From the NCBI RefSeq assembly GCF_037975245.1, contig NC_092568.1, positions 7,983,501-8,047,500 on the forward strand: a stretch of DNA of 64,000 nt. Direction: 5' to 3'. Below are positions 1 to 14,800 of this stretch, in pieces. Origin of the DNA: Apostichopus japonicus (taxonomy: Eukaryota; Echinodermata; Holothuroidea; Aspidochirotida; Stichopodidae). The notes beneath the pieces were generated by a model. That model saw only the letters and a list, made by a program, of their open reading frames with translations, searched no databases and was not told the origin of the DNA. Each line of letters opens with the position of its first letter. Position 1 is the first letter of the stretch. The position numbers and the translations under genes are program-made.

Positions 1-83
1 GCATATTTAAGGAGTGGTATATATATGGTGTTGCTGGAGGACTCAGGACACACTTGTTATAGTGTTGAATTAGATATTGGAGA

Positions 84-712
84 GTTACATCCAAGGGCGG
101 CGGAACCGGGGGGGCACAGGGGGCACGTGCCCCCCCACTTTTCCTCAGATTAAAAATGTGCCCTTTTTCTATATAAAAATTTCTAAATAAGAAAAGAGTT
201 TACAAAGGGAAACCCACGTCGAATGAAATATTTCGGGAAGTTTTAAATGTTTACTACAACAGGCGTAGGAGCCGAATTTGATTTGGGGGGGGGGGGGGGG
301 GGCTGTAACGACTTGCCCGAAAAATATTACCAAAATTTTTCGCGCGCTACGCGCGCGTTCAACATCTTAATGTGCATATCATATAGGCATGCGTTGGTTA
401 TTACATCGCATGCCAATAACATACAATCATTTGCCGTGTTATAACCCTTTATAATGATTTCACCTTATTTTGTCGTTTTCCTTGTTTCCCAATTTGCACA
501 TTAGATACTGCAGTGCTAGTATGCATTGTTTCCTTGAGGGGGGGGGGGTGGCGTTGATGGAGTGATGTGTATACGCAAATAAGATAATACAATAAGAGTT
601 ATGAAGGGTACTAAATATCAGGCTGCATCAGTCCAATCGAATTTCTGCAAAGTGCCCTTCGACGTCGGTGCCCCCCCAGATTAAAAGTGCTTCCGCCGCC
701 CTTGGTTACATC
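84..712. mobile_element. Non-autonomous hAT-type element (MITE) with target-site duplication
   Basis: The element proper spans 92-704. Its ends are perfect inverted repeats of 14 bp (CAAGGGCGGCGGAA at 92-105 and its reverse complement at 691-704). It is flanked by the identical 8-bp direct repeat GTTACATC at 84-91 and 705-712, which I read as the target-site duplication. An 8-bp duplication and a CA-starting GC-rich terminus are usual for the hAT superfamily. Just inside each end is a C/G-rich block followed by a similar AGATTAAAA motif, so the similarity extends inward imperfectly. No transposase is encoded; the interior holds an 18-G run (285-302) and an 11-G run (538-548). Family assignment rests on the duplication length and terminus only. 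Confidence 0.8.
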
Positions 713-2429
713 CATCAACAGGGCTACAATTGTTAGGGACCACCAATGTGATTTATTTGGAAACACAATTTTGATGAACTTATGTCGTCTCATCACTTTG
801 CGTTTTTTTATCTAGGCCTCTGGAAAAATTAAACATTTCTGTCGATTTGGACGGATATGTGTCCGTGACTTTTCGTTTCGTCTTGCAAGGGGTGGGAGGG
901 GGGGGGGTCTACAGTTTGTTTGTAGTGGCCGGTGAACCCTCTTTTCTACGACCAAAATTTTGTTTTTAAAAATGTTAGTATTCTTCTTAAATTTAATTCA
1001 GTTATTGTTGTTTTAGCTGCGTGTTGTTTCATCGAACGTACATCTCCCTATCATAATGACGCACCCCATAAACTGCATATATATATATAAACAACCTACA
1101 TAGTAAATCTCGCTCATATACATGGAAGTAAACCATATATAATACAAATAAAATCAGATATCTGTACATTGGACAAAGCCTTTTATTCGAGATTTTGAAG
1201 TGATAGCAAACGTTCGGTTTGAGTCCAAATAACTGCGGTTGGAGTACAAAGAAAGATTATCCCCTAATCTCAATTTATTATCAAATATGCGGTTGCCGTT
1301 CCCAGAGGAGTGGTCAACCACAAGCACTGATTCTGCGATCACTAACTCACCGCGTTAATGCATGTCAGTGCAGTTTACCCATGTACACGGGCGTCGAGCA
1401 CTAGGCCCGGAGACAATCGTGTAACCGGCATTATCGATCCCGCTTTATTTTCCCTTAATCTATGAAAAAGTGAATACGGTATCTTATATAACCACAGCCC
1501 CCTAAACGACACCAGGCCCCCGAGCGTTACCCACCCTATTAACCCTTCTCGTCTGACCTGGTTGCCAGTATATTGTTCATTTCTTCATGGACTCAGACCT
1601 GGCTCCAGAATCGGGTCCTCCGTAGTCGAATCGAACTTCAGGGGGGTACCAGGACTCGAGACCAAATGTACTCGAACTCTGGATATTTTTTTATTTGTTG
1701 TTTTCCATTCGAAGCACGTACAAAACAGCTGGTATATAATAATAATTGTGCAAATTTGGGTGCGTACACTTCTCATACCACGGAAGTGTATACAGGCACA
1801 AGGTGACTGATTAATTAATTTAGTAATTGCTTGCCTTAGAGACAGACAAACAGACGTATAATAACATAATATCAACCATGAATCCTTAATTTTCATCGAT
1901 AGATATGTCTGTTACACAGACCTAACGACAGACGGTGCCAGGTCAGGCAAGGCATATAGAGCCCAGTGTCCTGGGGGTCAATTAGGGGCTTCAGAAAATA
2001 TATAAGGGGCACGGGAAAATATGTAGTAAATAGTGTTTTCTCGTTCTCATAATATACTTCAGGAAAATCCATGTAATGCAATAAAATAATGAAAACTAAA
2101 TAAAGAACGGGCACTGTTTCACAATTGTCTCCAGGGACCTATCTGACCTTAAGTTCGATGCTTGTGCTTTTTCTAATGCTAAACACTGACTTCCTTTCTA
2201 ATGTGGCGGCATATGATAAGCATTGTCTGCAGCAAGAGATAACATTGTTAACGTTCACCTTGGGAATAGAACGAGTATAGAGAGAGAAGATAGAGCTTCC
2301 ATCGACCGTAGTGGTACTATATTATTACACAGACTGAGAGAAAAGGCAACCCACTATTAAAACGACTTCGTCATCTCCTACACAAAGCAAAATATTTCTT
2401 ACAGCTTTCTTGGATGAATAAAGTAATCT
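713..2429. other. Upstream non-coding region before the SLC5 gene
   Basis: No coding exon or RNA gene could be supported here. The stretch contains a G run at about 898-907, short AT repeats near 1078-1090, and open frames under 105 codons without recognisable domains or splice-site context. Confidence 0.5.
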
Positions 2430-2684
2430 CTATATAAGTTGCTCTATATATCATTTAACATGTACCATGTGTTTTTCCTGGGTCCTTCATGTCACATTTC
2501 AAATTCTATCAAAGGTAAACGCCGGGGTGAAAGACTCTCTCTCCAGCTTTAGTTCAAATATAACGATTATGTGTTTCTTCCCCCGGTATCTTTATTCGTC
2601 CCTATATGTATTAATATGCCGGTGCAATCTTATATTATCTTTATCGCAGATACGATTACGTTGTAAGTAATTATTGGAAACATC
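2430..2684 (+). promoter_or_regulatory. Possible promoter and 5' leader of the SLC5 gene
   Basis: A TATA-like CTATATAAG lies at about 2430-2438, some 250 bp before the start codon. The leader may contain a short intron: a donor-like CAAAG/GTAAAC near 2513 and an acceptor-like TTTATCGCAG near 2649. Both are inferred from consensus alone; transcript ends are unknown. Confidence 0.3.
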
Positions 2685-2812
2685 ATGGCAGATTCGGGCC
2701 CAAATCCGTTAGGATGGTTGGACTACATCATGTTCATTCTGCTGCTGGTGGCGGCCACCTTGACCGGACTCTACCACAATTTCAAAAAGGGGGGACAACA
2801 AACTACACAGCA
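2685..2812 (+). CDS. SLC5 gene exon 1 (start codon, TM1)
   Basis: Begins ATGGCAGATTC and encodes MADSGPNPLG followed by a hydrophobic TM1 and the GGQQTT family motif. Donor is GTAAGTAT at 2813; the last codon is split 2/1 and completes as Gln at the next exon. A good Kozak context (ATC before ATGG) supports the start. Confidence 0.9.
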
Positions 2813-5800
2813 GTAAGTATAACAATTACTAACGCCGCAAGAATTGTAAACAAATGTATAAAACCAATGGTAAACAATTATCCCTGTGTGAATTGCTGAA
2901 TATACCTGCCTCGTAACATTATAACATATAAGTGTTTTTTCTTCTTTCTGTTCTATACCTATATACATGTGCGTGCTCAAAAGGTCAACAAAAAGTGACC
3001 AAAATCTCTTTAAATTAAACAAAAAAAATATGAGGCCGATATACTCTTGGTTACCACTAGCATGCCATAGTCTGAATCTTTCACATGCAGGGTGGGAAAT
3101 TCATTATTTGAGAATGTCAACATCGTTCACTCTTTTCGAAACGGTGAATTGATTCTTTCCTTCAAGGCTTGCAAACGTTACTGGTCTTAAAAATACAAAT
3201 ATTTATTAGTTGTAAGGCTACATCGACACCAACGAAGTCACTGTTTGATAAAAATGAAATCGACTCGTGTAAAAAAAAAAACTTTAAAATTGGTAAGTTA
3301 TGCGAGAATAAACTAAGGCTATCGCTGACATACAATATACGTGCATCATATATCATTGATTGCGTGTGTAAAGGTTTGTTAGCATATGCCCCACGGCATA
3401 TTAACAGCATTATAAATCCAACCCTGGTGTATCAACCATATTATGACCAGGGAGTTGTTCCATATATGACAATAGATTTATGCAACTGAATTTCACACAT
3501 CGTGGTGAAAACTTTACTAATTTGTTGCTATATATTCCTACACAAAATCCACTCTCATGTTTTATTTGTCTAGCCGTCGGCCTCGGTATATATGAATAGT
3601 CTAGACAACAAACATATGGTCATTATGTATGGATATTAAGTTAAGGGTTTGTTCGAACTCTGAACTGTGTAAAGAGCTACTGAGAACGGCTCTCAAAGGT
3701 TTCCAATTCCACAATACACTAATTTGGCTGTCTGCTATACCCTGTCATACCAATCCATGTAGTCGTGTAGTCAAGTTAGTCAACGTTGTAATGTGTATCA
3801 TGTAAATAAAACATAATCAAAAGTGTGTCGCGAACTCCACCTAGACCGTTAAGTCCGATCAAGTTCAAACTTGGTGGGTAGGTGCCTGACCATGTAAGCG
3901 CGTGCCTGCGTGATTGATGACGTCATATATGTCAAAGGTCAAGAAACCTAAAAATAAGTTTTTAGCCATTTTATGCTTGTCAGCATCATTGTATAGGGTC
4001 GGGGACAGACGTGGGCTCGATCGATTTGAAAAACATGAAATGGATTACAAGACCTGCGAACACTGTCACGAGTATATCAATACTCGCACGAATGTGTGGT
4101 AAAATAGTTAATACTGGAAGGGGATTTTCCCGATGATCTTTCTTGCCAGGGTTGCCGAGGTTGCGGATATGATAATGTCAAAAGGTTAACAACTTTAAAT
4201 GATGTGCAAATCCGGTATGGCAGGTCCCCGTCTGTCTGATAACACAAACTTCTAAACTATCCCAGCCGTTCGTTGGAATATCTAACATCGTAATATTCCG
4301 TATCACGTGGAATGGCCTGTCCCAGCTGTCCGTTGGAATATTTTGCACGTACCAGTAATAACAATTACCATCACTTTTTTACAGTTCACCTGGTCAACTG
4401 GCTCGACGTAATACATAGGTTCCCTGGCCAAAGTCCCATGCGGACAACCCCCCCCCCCTCAAACTTCAAGAAACCTAAAAATGAGTTTTTGGTCATTTCC
4501 TGCTTGTCAACATGTAGGGTCGAGGACAGACGTGTGCTTGATCGATTTGAACAACATTATGAAATGGATTACCAAGACAAAATTTTGCACGAATATGTGG
4601 TTATATAGTTAATACTGGCAGGGGATTTTCCCGATGTTTTTTCTTTGCAGTGTTGCCAAGCTTGCGGAGACGATAATGTCAAAAGGTTAAACAAAACTTT
4701 AAATGTTGCATAAATCCGATATGGCAGGTGCCCCGTCGTTCTGATAACACAGCATCCTATACTTGAGACTTACGAATGCACTTTCGTTCAGATGTTTAGA
4801 GGGTCATCTGTATTGATCAAAAAAGAATTAGCTTGCAAAAATTGAGTAATAAATATATGATAGTTTGGAATAGTTGGTTGCTATGGGAGTTTAACACAAG
4901 TTATGTTATTCCCACACGGAATGTGATGAGAACCAAACTAAGGTATGCTACAAGTTGAATACAGCTATTAGGAAACATTCCCTTACAAAAGTTACGATCC
5001 CGTGAACTGAAGCTGACAGTGGCTATTTATCATATTCATATTTGAAGAAGGGGGAAAGGCCGGAGGAGGGGGAGGGGAGGGGGAGGGGAGGCGTATTGAT
5101 GGGGTACTGCTATACATAACGTTAATATACCATCTTCTTTCAGAAAGAAAAACACGTCCTTTCACTTTATCAATTAGTATTTCATGAATTTAGTCCTCTG
5201 GATAAGGTCTAGTTTTAGCGTTACGTAACCGATGTAAAAACTATAATATTCTACACAATTAATAAACTACATGTAACAGTTATCTGTGATTTTGTATGTA
5301 TTCTTTGTGTGTTGGACTTTCAATTATCTTCATTATACTTGAAGATTGGCTGCAGCTCACTTTTTTAACATGTGTATATCCGGAGTTACCTTTCGTTCTC
5401 CAGGAAATTCGATTACCCGGAGTTACCCTCTCGCTGTCTAGGAAATTCGATTATCCTAGTAACGACCGTGACGGGTAACCGAAGTTATTGGAAATGACAG
5501 CTTGGCATACGTTACACGATGTTTCCATATGAAGTCTACTGTAAGGACATTCCCCGGGGATTTTTTGTCTACGTAGACAGATAAAGTTCATTTTCATTGT
5601 TTAGCAAGTTGAAAAGTTAAAAGCTTGGCTTGCTTCCCCAACATTCTCTTCATACCCCTTCCCCACCCCCTCCCCTAAATGTAAACATGTAAGAAACTAT
5701 ACAGTTCACATTTTCCGCTTCTCATGAATCCACTGACAAGTATATAAAAGCTCAAAATATTTTGGGTTTGAACAATTTTAACACTTTTGTAAACCAACAT

Positions 5801-8800
5801 TCCCAACTTCATATCCCGTATCATGTGGAATGGCCTGTCCCAGATGTCCGTTGGAATATCTTCCACCGTCAAGTAATAACAATAACCTTTACTTGTTTAC
5901 AGTTCACCTGGCCAACTGGCTCGACTTACCACATATGTTTCATGGCCATAAGTCAGGTGCGGAAAAGTGTGGGAAATTAGGCACAGTTAGGCCCACAGTT
6001 GGCATAGAAACACCGATTTTTGCAATCACTTGTGTCATTTTGTTCTCAAGGTTGGAAATTATGCAAATTACGACAGGAAGCAAATGGCGGAATATTATAG
6101 ATTCGCTAAGACGTAGCTTTGAACACTGTATGTAAGTACAAGGTTGCATACAAAAGCTATGGGGTTGTTGTACAGCAAGTCAATTTGGCAAATTTGATTA
6201 GTACAGTACATTGGCAAGAAACAATATATGTTTATAACTACTACCGTGCCCTACATTTATTTCTGCACACAATCTGTATGTGATTCATTTAGGATACACC
6301 TGGTTGCTGGTTTCGTAGCAACGGAGCGCTCGTGACCATCCAGACGATATACCTTGAAAACAAAATGCAAGCTGTTATTTTTTTTGCATTACTACGTCAC
6401 AACAACTGTTTAGAATCGCGATCTAGCTGTTTCTACTTTTCGGATGGAATAACTAATTCCATAAGCTTACAACGACCGTTTTAAACTGTAAGGTGTATAT
6501 TTTCTGTATGGATCCAGCAACTGAAATCTCAATAATTCTAAAAGAAAATAAGACTTCATATTGACACTGCGGCCGCGGTCCTGGGTCAATGTCCAATATT
6601 CCTCAGCCCATTTCTGTGAAAATAGGGTGAAAACTGACGAAATTCATTAACCCTGACTAATAGACACTAGACCCCGTAAAATATAATAATATAATAATAG
6701 GAAATGGTCTGGAGGGGTCGGTAAATATCTGGTAATCTCAAACTAAGTAAAAACAACGAGTAACCACACACGTTACGTCGCCAAACGTTTCAAGTATGTA
6801 TGTGTGTGTATGCTTGCCATGGATTGTGGGGTTGGGGGGGGGGGATGGTTGCGCGATGACACAATTTAAGTTGTCTTCGTTGCTTGGAACTCTCTTCTAA
6901 CTGGAATTGGCACTGTTGTTTACAGTGTTACATATACTGGTATGCCCAGGCTTGCCCCTCCCCACTCTTTCCCACGGAGTTATGAAACCATAGAGAGCCG
7001 AAACTGTCATCTGTGTGGCTAAATAAAAGCCAATTAAGACCGATGCGAGTGATATTAGTCCCTGCATTGATAACGATTAACCAGCCTACTTGACAAAACA
7101 TTGGTTTATTGTTTGCGAATGGGTCCAAATGTTCTTATTAATATATAAATACAAACAGTTGTTCCAACAAACCAGAGATATTATTTCATTTAATAACGGT
7201 TAGAGATTTACTCATCAATCACGAGTTATGTTAGTGTGTAATACAATCTGCGTTTTTAATATGTTTATTGGTTTAAAAAAAGAAGGTGTGATAAATACAA
7301 ATATTGTCTACTCTATTTGATTTTGAATCCATTTCTGATAATACTATTATTGATTATTTATCTAATATGTCGAGTTTGCTCATGCAATCAAATAAAGAGG
7401 AGAGAGCCATCTGTTACATTCTTTCCGTGATACATGACCAAACAACTTCCGAGGCTTCTACCCGCATATATTACCATTTTAACTATTTTACCGGTGCTAT
7501 ATAATCTTCCGATCTTATGACGACTCTAATAGAACAAGGTATCGATAGAGAAGAGAAAATAAAAACATGTCTATGAAAGTGTGCATGCTCTTTTTTAATC
7601 ACCAACCCGTGAACAGCCTGCCTGCCTTTTCGCAATCGCAACCATATAGACGAACAAGACACATTTGTATATGCTATCGTAACTCAATATAGGCCCTATA
7701 CATAAACAATATTTTACATGCAAGTCTAGACGCCCAGCATAATTTCCAATTTCACGAGTACAGTTTCCATGTTATGTTATATCTTAGATGATATATGGCG
7801 GGCAGTTACTTGTGTAGCGGTTTTACGCATGCATATGTCTATACATTTCACATATAGGAAGACACTTTCTCTGGGTATACATTGAAACATTTTGGAATGA
7901 AAACATCTATACTGTAAAATCCTTACCAGTGAATTAAATGGTTGATGCCTTACAAAGGAGTGCTGGTCATCACTTGGGTCATCTTGGACAAATTTAACTC
8001 ACTTGCTCTTTACATTAGTCAGATAATTATGTGGAATTTTTGAGCAAATTGTATGGAATGGAATCACAAAGCCAATGGCTTTCTGGTCACACATGTGGTG
8101 GTGGTACACATGGGGATTGGGAAACAATACCGCAGTCGCACGGGGGGGGGGGGGGTGGGCGTATGTGACCTTGCCTGGCTACGGGCCATGTACACACCAC
8201 TCAGTCCAACTAAGATATACCTTTTGGTACAATAGCAAGGTATTATTAAGCTGCTACTTATATTAGCGAGTTATCACCCCTTTGATGCACCACATACAAT
8301 TACGTTGTGTCCTACAATAGGCTAAGTTTCTTTGTTTCATTAACATAACATTGAACTGAAATATTTACTTCACTCCTCCTCTGCCTGTCTCAAAACGACA
8401 CACATACTCCAGGCTAAGTTAAACCGGTAAACCAAAGTTGGTAGCATTTTTATTGTTGCAGGTGTGATTGCGGTCGACTATATTAGAGGCCCGTATAGTT
8501 AGGCCAGCAATTTTGAACTGGAGGGGCACCAACAATTTAAAGTTAGTCAGCATAGGCCCCAAACTATAGCACGCTATAATTGCTAGAAGTGTTCATAACG
8601 GACTTTCCTGATGGTCTTTACTCTCCAAATTGTTCTCAGACATTGTCAAGGAACACACAAGATGACTGGATGTCCCAGTGAGGAAAAATTTCCTCGAAGG
8701 TTGTAATAAAAACAGTTTAAGAATTTTGACCAAAGGTGACCATATTTGAATATCTAGCATATTTGGGGCCAAGCTATATACAACTAGTTAACAAGCGAAA

Positions 8801-11800
8801 AGACACAGACATATCGTCAAGTGCCTTTTTTTGTGTACACTCACTGGCTGGCACACACTCGCTCCGTCTTCATGGCCACTGCATATTCGACTAGGCCTAT
8901 CATGATTCATTGACTGAAATACATTTTGAATTTATGATTATAAAACTTAAAGTATCGCAACTCCGAATGTACACAAACAACTCATACATATGCACATCGA
9001 CTACATGTATACAATAACAAATGCACTGTGTTTTATTGTGTTGTATACTATACCAGAGAGTTGTTCCATAACAACTCCCTGTCTATACACAGTACAATAG
9101 GCTACATTACATGTCTTGTGTAGAGCGGAGTCAAGCGAGAAAACAAACGATCGAGGACTGCCTATAATGGGCGCAGTAGTTGGGAATAGTTGCTTCATTG
9201 TGTTAAGAACACTATATACTTCCGTTCATATATACCTACCAAAAGTTCTGGAAAGTTGCTAATGTGAATATCTTGAATTTGTTCGTTTGGTCATACTGAT
9301 ATCGACAGAGTATGGAGGGATCCATGTTGAATACTTAAGTATATCACGTGCTCGCTGAGAGCCAATCAGAATCGAGGAAATAATTTCAGTGTCAGTTCAG
9401 TTAGGGGAAAAAAAATTCGCGCCCGGCCGCGATTGTTTTCCCCGAACAGGTTTGCAATTACGGAGTTTTCAGCCAATCAGATTGCTCGTGACGACAGCAT
9501 CAATAATGACCATCGCTTGGAAGTTGGAAGACATACACTGAATCAGAAGAATAATAAGGTCCACGGGTCTTAAATATTCAAAACATGAATGAGTTTATTA
9601 ACGTCATTGAAACATGCATGGTGTTTAATCTGAACAGATTAATATTTGTTGTCCTTTGACCACGTTAGTGTACAGATCAGTGCCTTTGACACTGAGTTTA
9701 AGTCTAGTTACGGGCTTTCCTTCCAAACGCCCTAACTTTACTTTTAATGCTTGGAACACATGTTAACCTTAATCATGATACATACGTTGTATTCCATTGG
9801 GTTCGTAATTACGTTATCCAAGATTCGGGAGCCGTTCTATTGAACTTCTGGGATTTCTTTTCGTGGAATGGGTACACTAAAATCAACTTCACGACGTGAT
9901 TTCTCGAGTCTGAGAATGATTTATACGCAAAACATTACAGCAGCAACAGTTTTAATCGGTACAATACGTGAGTGAATTGCGCGACTAGATTTGGACTAAA
10001 GTTAAAAATTTGAAATATGGTACGCGATTAACCAAGGGTTTAATTTACACAACATTTCTGTTGAATTATATGTATCTCCATTGGGCTAAATCAAATATAG
10101 ATGAAACTATTGAACAAACACCGTACACATATAGGACGGGTATATCTTCGTTGCAACGTATGGATTTTGGTAACCGCGAAGTCAAGGTTTCAATGGTGAT
10201 GACGTAACTTTTACGACCAACCATGAGCGACTATTTACACATAATTGCAAACCTGTTGGGGGGGGGGGGGGATTCGCGACCGGCCTGGCTGCGGCTATGG
10301 TTACTTTCTAACCTTTATCGGTCCACTACATGAATAAAGTTCTGCCAGCTTGTAGCAGGGTCGATGTAAACTACAATTTTCAAAGTAAACCAGCGTATAT
10401 CAAACATATATAAATTGCAGTCTTGCAGAATAAAGATTATATTCACTTGTTCATTATAGCTCATTTGTTCATATCGACAGCCTCCATAATATGTCGTGGC
10501 TTTTCTTTCATTTTCCCCCCTCCTTTTTTTTTTCTTAGGTTTCTGCTAGCCGATCGAAGTGTTTTGAGCTTACCTGTCGCGATGACTCTTCTAGTGTCCT
10601 TTGTTTCTCCAATTACCCTCCTCGGTACTCCATCGGAGATATACAACTACGGTGGACAGTTCATGATCTTTGTATTTTCCGCCCTCTTGCTCTATCCGGC
10701 TATGACGATTATTTTCGTCCCTGTATTCTATGGGCTGAAAATAACGACAGCCTATGAGGTAAGCAAACCAGGTCAAAGGTCATCAGTATTGACTCCTCTC
10801 CCCGTCCCCCACCCTCTCAAATTCAAATAATGGTCATCCGTGTAACAAATTTCGTTTCATTGCTAATTCCAAAGCATTTTCCTCGATTAATTGTGTAACT
10901 TTTATTGTTAAAACAATTTCCAATGTCTGTGAATAATTTGTAGGATCCGAACTTATATTTGGCACACAGGAAAGTCTTTTTAGATGCATTTTGGTACTTT
11001 CTTAGGACGCTAGAATGTTGTTAAGGCATAAACTGATGACTTTTGAAGAAATGACGCAGAGCAATCACTTTGTTATTTCAAGGAAGTTTCATTCATATGC
11101 CTTACTTCCCCCATCACACGTATTCGTCTCATTTGTTATGATCGGCACAGTTTATAACCTCAGTATTAAAGTTTCATCTTCTGCTGCTTTTCACTGGATT
11201 CAGCTTTAAATTTGGATCAGAAAGTCGTAACAAAATAAATTATCCAGTTGGGTTTTCCCTCCCTCCCTCTCCCTCCCTTTCCCTCCCTTCTACCGGCCCC
11301 CACCCCCCTTCCCAATTCTCAGTCCGGTTTTGTTATCAACTTACTAAATTATCCCTGTGTATTGTGCATGCCATTGGGAAGGGAGGACGGAGAGGAGGGA
11401 GGTTCTAATATCACTTGTTAACGACGTCTTCTATCCTCCAGCATAACAGTTATGTTGCCTTACATTCATATCTACATTCAACCCATCACTCTCCGCCTCT
11501 AAAACCTGTTTTCAATGACAACCTATTTCCCGTACTATAAGCACCTGCAGAATAAGCATCTCATAACGATCTATCGTGAACAGAGCCATATTAATCTGTT
11601 TCCACGAACTTGATGCTTGGTTGATGTGTAAACAATCAAACGTTGATCATTATGTGTTGAAGTGTTGACTTTTAATAGAGGTGGAATTTGTTTTTGGAAC
11701 TATCAGTGGTTGCCATGCATTCGTTATCGATCACGTAGCCTGCAGGTATATCAGGATGTAAATGCATTCACAAAACAAAACAACAGGTCTTTTTTTTATT

Positions 11801-14800
11801 TAAAAAAAAAAACACTGCCATGTTTTTTTTTTTGACGTACCATTTACGCATGACAAGAAAAGACGGGGTCGGGGGTGGGGGGGGGGGCGAAAGTGTGAGA
11901 AACGTAAAAACTAGCGGTTTACGTCAGAAAATGAACCTAAAATGAAATGTTGAGGGTGCAACGGTATCTATATGAACTTATAACGAATACATGTGTACTA
12001 TTAATAGCCTGTTTCATTAAGCATAACTAACCTGATGCTTCTGATGACCGACCGTACGTTACCCCCCCCCCCGCCCCCCCCCCCAATGAAACAAGAAGAT
12101 GCACAGAGTTTTTGAGAATGCTGTTTTCGGGATATCGAACGTTAAAGTATATGTTGACACAGGACTGTCAATTAGCCCACTTCGTAATGTCATTTCCCCA
12201 CCAGAGGTCGAAACCTCTTTCACTTTGAATATATTTCCTGTTCATGGGACTTTTTCAACATATAATTCTAATTCATTATTAACCTTAACGAAGATGATTG
12301 AGTGTCTCCTATGGCATTTTATTTTTATTTTCCCCATTTTTTTTATTGCTTCTATTTACAGTATCTGCATAAGAGGTTTGGACTGTCCTTGCGACTACTT
12401 GGTGCTTTTGTCTTCACTATTCAAACTCTCATTTATATGTCCATTGTGACGTATACACCAGCATTAGCCATTGAAGCAGGTAAGGTATCTCTCTGTGCAG
12501 GAGGGGAATAGCTGTGCTGTGGTATTGTGTTTTATCTCCTCCAGTGACGTAGCCAAAAAAGGGGGCTTTCGGTCGTTCATAAATACTTAAACAAGTAATG
12601 TTTTCGGTTATATGTAGTTTTCATCTGCATGGCAACCTAAGACTTGAACAAGTCTAAAAGTTATTTAAGGTGTTGTATCACAATAAATTCCTCCATTGAC
12701 TTAAACAATAACTTCGTTCCTTTTCAACGCTGACAGTCAACAAACCGAATCAGTAATAGGCCTTTATCCTAACCACCATATGAAAGATTGGACTATCTGT
12801 ACTATGATACAAAACTTCGCACAACTAAGTACATAGTGTGGCTTAAAACTGCTATAGCAAATTGAACTATATATAATAATTTTGTCCACTTTGCTCACCT
12901 CTTATTGCTTCGGCAAACAATGCAAGAATATTTGTTAACGGTTTAAAAACAAAAACAAAACGAACGGCCTTCCATACTGGCCAATTGCCCGCTTTGTTTT
13001 GGTCACTCTTAAAATGAAGAGTCTCAGTTGAATAAAAAGAAAAGGCCTGTGTGGTCGGTCATTGTTATTGCTTCTTTGTATGTTATATTTCATTATAATA
13101 AGTTCTTCTATGCGATCTGATTGGAGGAGACATACCACACTCATTTAATTGTAATTTTTCTTGACCTTTTTTGCAGTGACACAGTTCGCAATGTGGAAGA
13201 TCATTCTTATGACGGGCTTAGTATGCACTGTTTACACAGCAATGGTATGGATTTGACCAATATACATATCTTTACCATATGTAAATATATTGTCACAATG
13301 GTAGTGAAATAAGATTTTTAAAAAACGTCTTTCTATAATACTTTTAAAAATGTAAAGGGTGATTGAACATAGGTTTACATTGGCTTCTATACGTCGATGA
13401 ATTTTTAAGCCACTTTCTCTCTTTTGGCACTTTTCTAAACACTAGTGGTGTAACTTAAAGAGACAGTATGTATTGACCTCAAGGTTGTTAAACACGATAA
13501 ACAGGTCTTTAATGCTTTCAAAAAAAGATGGTTTTTCTGAATAATTATTCGCAACTGTGAGGGAGAGAGAGAGGGAGAACTGGTGCCTCATTTGCTGCTA
13601 CAGGAACACAAAATGAACAAGGCAGTCAGCCCTGCAATAAATCTCTTTGTTTCTTCTGACTTAGAAAACTCTCTCAAAGAATGCAGTTAACCTGGTTAGA
13701 ACAAATGAAACCATAACATAGCAGATCCGAATGGCTAGATCATAGCAGAATGACCGTGACGCTATAATGAGTTGTTAACAGCGAAGTGCATGAATGTAAC
13801 CCATATTTTGTACGCTAGGTATAACGGAGTGCTTTATGTATAGGAGGGGACATGTACGTATCGTTATTCGTAAAAAAACACACACACACACATACACACA
13901 AAGTAGGGTAATATTATTGTGGGTTTCTTTTTGTATCACTTAATACCCTATTTAACAATGTTAACTTTCAATTGTTGGGAGTAGGCTTGCGGTGTTCATT
14001 CATGTCTTAATGTTCTCCCTTTTTTTTGTGTGGACAGGGCGGATTGAAAGCCGTTATATATACCGATGTAATAATGTTCGTTGTCATAGTGATTTCGATG
14101 CTACTAGTCATCATAATGGGTACTATCAGAGCTGGTGGCATCGGTTACGTTCTAGAGGTCAACAGTAGAGACGACCGCTTGAATATATTCTCGTAAGTTA
14201 TTCTATCTAGGAGCTAGATGAGTGTCTACTTTCCATAGATGCTACTTTCTAATTAGCTAGCATAATGGAGAGAACGTCTGCTGAGAGAGGAACAGGATTG
14301 GGGAGAGGGAGAGATAGGGGGGGGGGGGTCATAGTAGGAGTGCGTAGATGGGGAACAACGTCATTTCAAGGGATGACATTTTGTCATCCTGAGATTGAGG
14401 AAGATCAGACCGTTCGTTGAGAACGGTTGGGAAGAGAGAGGGGAGGGAAGTGTGGTTGATTTATACTCTCTTGAAAATTCACTGTAAGAGGCTAATGTGA
14501 AGCAGGGTCCTTGTCAGCATTTTAAATCGGGGCCAGACGGGCAGGTATGGTAGGAACCACTTTTCTTAGTCGGACGCAAAGGAGGGACTATTATTGAACG
14601 TTAGTCAAATTGTAAGCTTTATTTAAAAGGATTTGTCTTTGCCCCAGGAGCAGGAGGAAGGTTAATCCATTACAAATCCCCCCTCCCAGATTACACAATA
14701 TACCAAAAGGAATTCTATTCCACTCGTACTCTACGTGCGCATGAATTAACTTTACAGATGACGACTTTTCTGTCACCCTCCATCTCAGTTTCTTAAACCT

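Larger units (their letters stand above)
2813..10538 (+). other. Intron 1 of the SLC5 gene (7.7 kb)
   Basis: Contains the local three-copy repeat at 3838-5965, a short 37-bp tandem pair at 5381-5455, a purine-rich (GGGGA)n tract near 5047-5090, and G runs at 8142-8155 and 10258-10271. No coding exon could be supported: exon 1 and exon 2 join cleanly at the expected residue. Confidence 0.75.
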
